The position numbers and the translations under genes were made by a program. From Stenogyne calaminthoides (lineage: Eukaryota > Streptophyta > Magnoliopsida > Lamiales > Lamiaceae), in contig JBBCBC010000031.1 of assembly GCA_037126765.1 (NCBI GenBank), positions 8,317,638 to 8,381,637 on the forward strand: a stretch of 64,000 nt of DNA. Reading direction: 5' to 3'. Shown here piece after piece: positions 57,853-64,000 of the stretch. The stretch's first letter is position 1; each line of letters opens with the position of its first letter. The notes beneath the pieces were generated by a model that saw only the letters and a program-made list of their open reading frames with translations, had not been told where the DNA came from and ran no database searches.

Positions 57853-57966
57853 CTCTGTTGAATTCCCACACGTGTTGCCTCTTCCGTTGGACAAAGGGTT
57901 GTGTTACGAGATCGTCACGATCCCTCCTGCGCTGCCGGACGATCATGTGAATCAGTTAGACACGAT

Positions 57967-58361
57967 TAAGGGTGCAAATAAGTCGAGTCGAGTAGTGCTG
58001 AGTTCAAACTCGATTCGATTAGAATACTTGAAGCTCGAAACTCGATCAAGTCCAAACTTTTAAGCTCGAGCTCGGCTCGACAAGAAACTCGATAAACTCG
58101 AACTCCCCTCGAGCTCGAATCGGTTACCTGTATACTTTATAAAATTAAATATAAAATATATTATTAAAATATAAGTATATATACTTAGTAAAATTAATGG
58201 CATAATAATAGTAATTATTGTGCTGAAGCTCGATTAGGCTCTGCAAGTCTCTCGGTGAGTATTTATGAGCTCGAACTCGATTAGATGTTAGAGTCAAGTT
58301 AGATCTTTTTATGAGTCGAGCATGGGTAGCTCGTGAGCCGGCTTGACTCACTTACACCCCT
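57967..58361. mobile_element. hAT-type MITE with target duplication
   Basis: 395 bp with imperfect inverted ends (taagggtgcaaataagtcga and the complement of aggggtgtaagtgagtcaag) and a direct duplication agacacgat (57958-57966 and 58362-58370), 8-9 bp as expected for hAT transposition. The interior has many gctcgaactcga motifs. Confidence 0.85.
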
Positions 58362-58370
58362 AGACACGAT

Positions 58371-58989
58371 GCTATGTAATTAACTTTTGAAAATGCGGTG
58401 TTGTAAGGGATGTGTTACGAGACTGTCTACGTATCGAGTTTGTATAGATTCAGAATACCGTGTTTTCGTGGGTAGGACGATAGTGTGTACATATGACAAA
58501 GGGTTGTGTTACGAGATTGTCTATGTATCGAGTTTGGAGTTTATCTAGTCGGCTTAAGACTTGGTGGTTATCTACTCAAGCGGTCGTAGTTTATAAAAGT
58601 GAGAGAGTGGAGAAAATGGGTAGTTACAAAGAGAGTGGAGAGAAGTGTGTGGAGATTTTCTAGGCTGTCCAAATCGAGCCTAGTGAGTGAATGAAACAAT
58701 GCAGTTGGATACGTGGTCTATATATACACACTGATTTGGATTTCAAAAAGTGAGCAAGATCAATATTCCAATTTATCTTCTCCAAAATCAAAGATAGTAT
58801 TCAAAACACAATCTATCGAGTGCTTAGTGCATCTAAGAGTGTGAGGGTCGGTAGTATTAGTTTGTGTTGGTCGAATGTATTCCAACATTCCAATCAACAT
58901 TGTGTGTGTGTAAGAGTACAATTTCACACACAAAAAAAATATCATAAATAAGTTTCTTTTATAACAACATAGCACTAGAATAAATATTA
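58371..58989. other. Unassigned moderate-GC stretch
   Basis: Contains two copies of a ~38-bp segment (tgtgttacgaga(c/t)tgtct, acgtatcgagtttg) at about 58409 and 58501, and a third start at 57899 on the other side of the MITE. The plus frame 57839-57960 (MSNGHSVEFPHVLPLPLDKG, then LCYEIV) looks protein-like but is too short to assign. Confidence 0.4.
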
Positions 58990-59080
58990 CTACTTTCGTC
59001 CCTCAATAACTTGCACGTTTACTGTTTTCTCGTGTTTTAGAAGCGAGTTTTTTATTAGTATTTGAAATGATAAAATAAAT

Positions 59081-60866
59081 TTTACTAATCTATAAAAAAA
59101 GAAAAAGAAAAAACTTAGAGTCATAAGTCCACAGGTCGGACCAGAGGCCGAATCCCAAAAATCTTGCAAAGGTAAAACCCCCCTGTTGGAATTTAGAGGC
59201 ACGTAAACACGTAATACATGCAAGAGCGGAAATTAAAGTTCACCAACAACGAATAGTTAATTGCATAAATTAATACGAGTATGGCGTGAAATGAAATTCT
59301 TACAAAGAATTATACCGGATTCCTCAACTATGGTATCCACATAACAATGGTTTACTAACACAGATCTCGCCAAATGTCCGAATCCCAAGAGATGAATTTG
59401 CTAGGAAAATTCTAACTTAGAGATTTTATGGAGAAATATGAATTCACATATTATGAATTCCCAAGAGCTCATATATATAGGAGAGGATTAGCTTAAGTCT
59501 TAAGCTAATCTAATTAGGAAATAAAATCCCTAATCTTTATTTAAATAAATCTCTTAGATTTATTTCCCACATATAAATCTCTACGGATTTAAATTCCATA
59601 TATGACAAATCTCTACGATTTGTTTCCATATATATTAAATACTACAATAATATTCCAAATATTATTATTTGGAATTCTTATTTAATTAAATCCAATTTAA
59701 TTAAATATTAATAATAATTAATTCCAAATTAATCTATTATTAATTTCTTCTCCATAAATTAAATATTAAATCTAATTTAACATTTAATCAACCAACTATA
59801 ATTAGTAACTAACCGTTACTTGTTGTGTGACCCATAGGCCCTCATATATCGAGCGACTAGTCAAACTAACGGTCTTAATTGAACCCTAGATAATAAATCA
59901 GACATTCTCAATATATGAGGTACGTTGCGAGGAAATGTCAACTTCCTGTAACTGAAACATATGCTATTACGATTTCCTCCTTTCGTTCGCAAATACTCGA
60001 TTAAGCCTTGAACATGATGAAGTGTCTAATCAAATAACTTAATCAATTTATCTCTAATCACTAATTGATCATGTATGTCACACTTAACCACAAAGTCTAA
60101 GTTGACGTGCATCGGCCGATGACTTAGATCCAATTATGACGAGAAGATGAGTATTCTCTCTAAATCCACTTTGAGGGGTGAATCCTATTCTTGGCTCAAC
60201 TACCACGCACATGCACTACGTGATGAACCCAATCCAAGCCATATCTACCCATGGTGCAAGCGTCGATCATGGTCAAAGTTCATCATCCCACACATGTCGT
60301 GCGTATTGACCTCAAGTCAAAGGAGTATCGCATCACTCCCACTAACCGAGACACCCGTAGACACATATAGTGGAACTACATCAAACGATTTCTCGGATGG
60401 GTATACCAATACCCTCTAAGGTATTTGTGCATCCATCATGAGATACCTAGTATCTCGTAGTAAGTGAGATCTTACTACACTCTCTAAGAGTATGATGCAG
60501 ATAGCACACCAATCTCCATTACATCATCAATATCCCATTCTTGATGATCCTTGATCGGGCCTATTTGAGAATCATGCTTAAGTCATCTGAGTTCTCACAA
60601 CCTCAATGACAGTAATGACTCATGGGAACACTTGTACGAATAAATGCAAACAATCAAACATAATATTCAAACAAGTGTATTACCACACATTAATATTAAA
60701 TAAACTATAATATTAAATCAAACTGAATATCATCGAGTATTATGTCCTTATAATAGATTGTCTCTAGGACACTAACACTAACACCCCCTTGGGACAAAAT
60801 CCTTAGTCAAGGGAAAAATGTGACCCCTCTATAGAGCATTACCACTTGTGTAAGGTAATCCCTAAA
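59081..60866 (-). mobile_element. Older insert inside the MITE, itself carrying a solo LTR
   Basis: When the LTR and one CCCCC are removed, the flanks join to a minus-strand stretch with tttttcccttgactaagg, attttgtcccaaggggg and ttttacctttgcaag, ending in a T-rich tract at 59082-59108. This type of sequence occurs at the 3' ends of plant retroelements. Its class (SINE or truncated retroelement) is undecided. Confidence 0.45.
59185..60783 (-). mobile_element. Solo LTR (copia-type) with CCCCC target duplication
   Basis: 1.6 kb starting TGTTGG and ending CTAACA on the plus strand, flanked by ccccc at 59180-59184 and 60784-60788. The minus orientation is preferred because TGTTAGTGTCCTAGAG starts and TTCCAACA ends are copia-like and a TATA motif (tatatatgagctc) near 59475 precedes a short R-U5. 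The internal region is absent, so it arose by LTR-LTR recombination. Several repeated aaatctctacga(t)tt motifs lie at 59555-59625. Confidence 0.75.
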
Positions 60867-60940
60867 AATATGCATATAATAAATGCGAGGTAGATCTATA
60901 ATACCTCTATTTTAAAATCACCTTTATCATTTAAAATACC

Positions 60941-61139
60941 ACTCCCTCCATTTCAAAGTTATTTACCCTTTTACTTTTAATACGAGTTTTAATGTAAGAG
61001 TTATTTATTAGTATCTAAAGTGATAAAGAGGCTTTTGATTAAGTGTATTGTAGTCTTTTCTACTTTATTATTAAAGTAGATGACCTTTTGTGGGTAAAAG
61101 TAATGACATGAGATATAATTTTAAAATGTTGGAAGGAGA
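60941..61139. mobile_element. Stowaway-like MITE, diverged
   Basis: Left end actccctccatttcaaag, and a right end ttggaaggagatag that is an imperfect complement. Abuts the disrupted MITE. Confidence 0.5.
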
Positions 61140-61173
61140 TAGTTGAAAAAGGTATAGTTACTATATTGCCTTT

Positions 61174-62400
61174 TGTTGTGTTCGATATAATAACTTCGGG
61201 GATTAATTGAACACGTAAAGCGACTACGATGTAATATTCTTTAAAATAATCATACCCGGTGGACAAGTGTGCTCGCCGTCCGTTGACCAAACAAGTTTGT
61301 TCGACCAGTTCGCCACTTGACGCCCAAAACAAACATACTCACCACTCAGGTCAGGAAAGAAGGAATCAGACAAGCTAAGTCAAAATGACTCAGACAAACA
61401 CGAGGCTCAGGACAATCCCGAGCCCAGTTATAAATCTCGAGGACTCGAGGCTACCAAAAAGGCCTCGGATATCCCGAGGGTCCGGTATGCTCGTGAACTT
61501 CGGATATCCCGAGGGTCGATATGGTCGCGGCTTCAGAGATATCCCGAAAGGCTCGGGATATCCCGAGGGCAGATATGCTTCGCAGCTTCAGATATCTGAA
61601 GGGCTCGAGATATCCCGGGAGGGTCATTATGCTTTCGCGGCTTCGAGATATCTGAAAGGCTCAGATATCCCGAGGGTCGATATCTTCGCAAAGACAACAT
61701 CCCCGAAGACTCGGCATCTCGAAGCGGTCGAGTGCTCGACACTCGAGATATCCCAAGACCAACATCCCGAGGGCTCGGTGTGCTCGGGGAGGACAGTATT
61801 CCAAGAAAGCCCGACATGGTTGAAGGCGAACAAAGCATCTAACCGAGCAAAACATTAATTTGGACGACCAAAAAGGTGCCTTATAGACAAGCAAAAGCGA
61901 AGATTGATCTAGAAGACGAAGTTAGAAACGTGGCAATACCACCGAAATTCTTGCATGACCCAAAGTCTCCAAATTTCATGTTTGCCAACCCAAATTTTCA
62001 TGCTTATTTCCGAGTGCTATAAAAAGGAAAAAAAAAAAAAAAAGGTTAAGAAAAATTTCCCGAAAGAAAGAGTTATACCCACACATGAAATTCCCCAGAG
62101 AGGCGAGGAACAGAAAAATTCGAGTGATTATCCACACATACAGAAACCCTAGCACTCATATGCAAACTCTCCAAATTATCTTCATTTAGTATCGATTCAT
62201 CTTCACGAGGTGAATCAAATATTGTACGTGTAAAGCTCATAATACCACATCTCGGCTTGGTATGCCCCGTAGTAGTCATTTCATTTAACCGGGTCAACAA
62301 ATTCATCTTATTTACAGTTTATTTTACTGCGTGCATGTTTTGTTTGTGAGTTGTTACCAATTAAGCCACATAATACTCTCCAGAAAAAATGACTGCAACA
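61174..62400 (+). repeat. 5' LTR of the second Ty3 element
   Basis: 1227 bp, TGTTGTGTTCGA ... CTGCAACA. The terminal 100 bp at each end are clearly homologous to the first element's LTR (gacaagtgtgctcgcc; gtgagttgttacc, then agccacataatactctcc). The middle differs and carries a distinct repeat array. Confidence 0.9.
61440..61800. repeat. Palindrome-rich tandem array in the LTR (GATATCCCGAG)
   Basis: Around ten irregular units containing gatatcccgagg, some as the full palindrome ctcgggatatcccgag, alternating with gcttc(g)agatatctga. Takes the place of the gtctgagtcctcagg array of the other element. Confidence 0.9.
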
Positions 62401-62401
62401 A

Positions 62402-62418
62402 TCGCGCTAGAAGGAGGG
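62402..62418 (+). other. Primer-binding site of the second Ty3 element
   Basis: tcgcgctagaaggaggg one base inside the LTR. Differs from the first element's site at the second and third positions only. Confidence 0.65.
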
Positions 62419-62479
62419 TCTTCACCAAAAACCAACCCATACAAAACCCTTAGTTACCGAGGCGAAAAAAAGAAATATA

Positions 62480-64000
62480 ATGCCTCAATCTAGAACAAAT
62501 GAAATGAGAGGTTCGGGAAAAGTCGACCTCATGGCCCGGGCCGAGGCTCAAAGGCCAAATTTCATAAAAATCGTGGAGTGGAGATTACCAATCTTGAGGA
62601 TATTGTAATGACCCGTGACCACAATAAAGGCCATCACTTTCTTGCTTACGAGCACGTAAAAGAGAGGACCGAGTTGGCCAAGTTAGAAACTCAAGAACAT
62701 GAAGAGCGACGCCTCATACACCCGATAGCGAAAGCAAGTCAAAAAAAGAAAAACCGCAAAAGCGGGCGAATAAAAAAGTTCGATGATACGTCGATGATGA
62801 ACGACCTCGGCGGTCTAGACCATCGCCGTTTGAGCGTTTTGAGGCTCTCCGCCAAAGACAGAAATCGGCAATAATAAGGCGGCGGGATCCGGTGAAAGGA
62901 ACAACCAATAAAAATGCCCGCACATTCGGATCTTCATGATCATCGACGCCGAACAAAAATCGTGGGAACAAAATTGTTCATCCATCATCGATTGGGTAGT
63001 CAAGCCACGAACTTGAAAGAAATTTTGCCCATCACGCAGCATGACCCACTAGGTCCTCATGATGGGAAACTTGACCCGATCTAAGTCTGTCGGTTCCACA
63101 AAATTCGCGGAATGCAAAAAGCCATCGAGGGTTTCTGAGCCGAATTGCCGCGACCAAAGACCACCATCGGCGAAATACAATGCTTCGCCATTGTCATCGG
63201 CGATCATGGCGTTTAAATACAAGAGAAAGTGGCAAAGTCCCGACCGCCAATTCCCATGTTCGACGCCGAAGTCCGACCCTCATGTCCATCTCAACAAATA
63301 CTCGGACTTTATGATCGCGATGGGGGGCCACAGACGCAACGAACGCAAAGGCCGATCATTCCCCATGACTTTGGGTGATCAGGCGCATAGATGGTTTTCT
63401 ACTTTGCCCGCTGCGTCTATCACATCTTTCGCCCAATTGGGACAACAATTTCTGTCCCACTTCTCATCCATGTGTGCCAAATGGCTTGAAAAACAAAGTT
63501 CATGATTTTTTCCCAACTAAAAGGTGAGTCCGATCGAGCATACATAGAAAGATTTGATAAATGTTTGTATGATGGGGCCCCAATTGAAGAGGATGCCAAA
63601 ATCCTCGCGGTGGTCGGGGGCCTAACTCTAAACACTGATATGTGGAAGGCCATGCATCAAGACTGGCCGAACACATATTCAGAATTCCGAGAGCGAGCGG
63701 CTAAAATCATAGCCATGCAAGATTTGCTTGCCCAATCATGATTGGGTCAGGAACCTACAACTAGGAAAGTTTTCGGGAAGAAAGTGATGAATGAAGGGGG
63801 GTACAAACCCTCAGGCTCTTTCAAACCATTCGAAGAAAGAGCAGAAGCAAACACCCTACTAAGTCTCTTGGCGTTCCGAAAACAATCTTTAACCAAATCA
63901 GAAACCCGGACATGTTGGATAGGCCGAGAAGAATCATAATGGACAAGCATCGGCTCAATGCTCCCAAATATTGTAACTATCACGAGTACATCGGGCACAA
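62480..64000 (+). pseudogene. Ty3 gag of the second element, frameshifted and incomplete
   Basis: Start MPQSR at 62480 as in the first element. A frameshift before 62578 leads to the continuation ITNLEDIVMTRDHN. The capsid-like part is in pieces: FPCSTPKSD region, SHFSSMCAKW ending about 63500, then QLKGESDRAYIERFDKCLYD and MWKAMHQDWPNTYSEFRER, open from 63502 to a TGA at 63739. The zinc-knuckle part begins at 63912 (MLDRPRRIIMDKHRLNAPKY, then CNYHEYIGH) and is cut by the window end. Close similarity to the first element's gag shows common family; stops exclude function. Confidence 0.85.

Larger units (their letters stand above)
58990..60940. mobile_element. Stowaway-like MITE split by a 1.8 kb insert
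   Basis: Left half 58990-59080 (ctttcgtccctcaataactt, gcacgtttactgtttt, gtatttgaaatgataaaata) and right half about 60867-60940 (gcgaggtagatctataatac, ctttatcatttaaaatac) align consecutively with the intact MITE at 52903-53139. The far right end is missing where the next MITE begins. Confidence 0.75.
61174..64000 (+). mobile_element. Second Ty3/gypsy element of the same family (5' part; runs off the window)
   Basis: Starts with a complete LTR, primer site and gag. LTR ends and gag match the element at 16.4-29.6 kb in inverse orientation. The five bases before the LTR are ccttt; the partner end is outside the window. Confidence 0.9.

Noticed and set aside
61533..61894. Several overlapping minus ORFs in the second Ty3 LTR
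   Set aside because: They are translations of the GATATCCCGAG array in different frames within an LTR.

Overview
The window looks like AT-rich nuclear DNA from a flowering plant, probably a eudicot (the species cannot be named from sequence alone). The signs are plant LINE, Ty3/gypsy and Ty1/copia retrotransposons, Stowaway-type and hAT-type MITEs, long-TIR fold-back elements, and split genes with GT-AG introns. Gene density is very low. Only one good candidate for a resident single-copy gene was found, a small transmembrane protein gene at about 44.9-46.1 kb on the minus strand. Most of the rest is mobile DNA at different stages of decay.

Region by region. 1-0.9 kb: 5' part of a LINE on the minus strand (ORF1 with DUF4283-like and CCHC parts). 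1-14.3 kb: a decayed minus-strand array of short-chain dehydrogenase/reductase (SDR) gene fragments. It includes a 3-3.6 kb segment present twice (2.23-5.27 and 5.75-9.36 kb), an exon present three times in tandem in the second copy, and one better preserved 5' half (exons 1-3, 11.57-12.28 kb). A SINE with target-site duplications sits at 15.6 kb. 16.4-29.6 kb: a structurally complete 13.2 kb Ty3/gypsy element of Tat-lineage type on the minus strand (two LTRs, AAGTT target duplication, gag, protease, RT, two RNase H domains, integrase). It also carries an oppositely oriented accessory gene with its own TATA box and introns. The element is nested in a Ty1/copia-type LTR. 30-35.4 kb: a long-TIR element and a duplicated intergenic block, one copy of which has gained about 1.5 kb. 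36.0-41.9 kb: a complete but frameshifted LINE with a 14-bp target duplication and poly(A). 43-46 kb: a tRNA-Leu-like remnant, a copia fragment and the transmembrane-protein gene. 46.4-58.4 kb: MITEs, TIR elements and gene-free AT-rich DNA. 59-61 kb: a solo LTR nested in an older insert nested in a Stowaway MITE. 61.17 kb to the end: LTR and gag of a second member of the same Ty3 family, on the plus strand and running off the window.

How the parts relate: the Ty3 elements supply most of the coding sequence, but all their frames are broken by stops or shifts, as are those of the LINEs. The SDR array is best read as a former tandem gene cluster reduced to repeats of exons 3 and 4. The many paired copies (SDR blocks, the 31-35 kb blocks, the R repeat) act as internal references and show directly where the SINE, one MITE and the 1.5 kb insert arrived.
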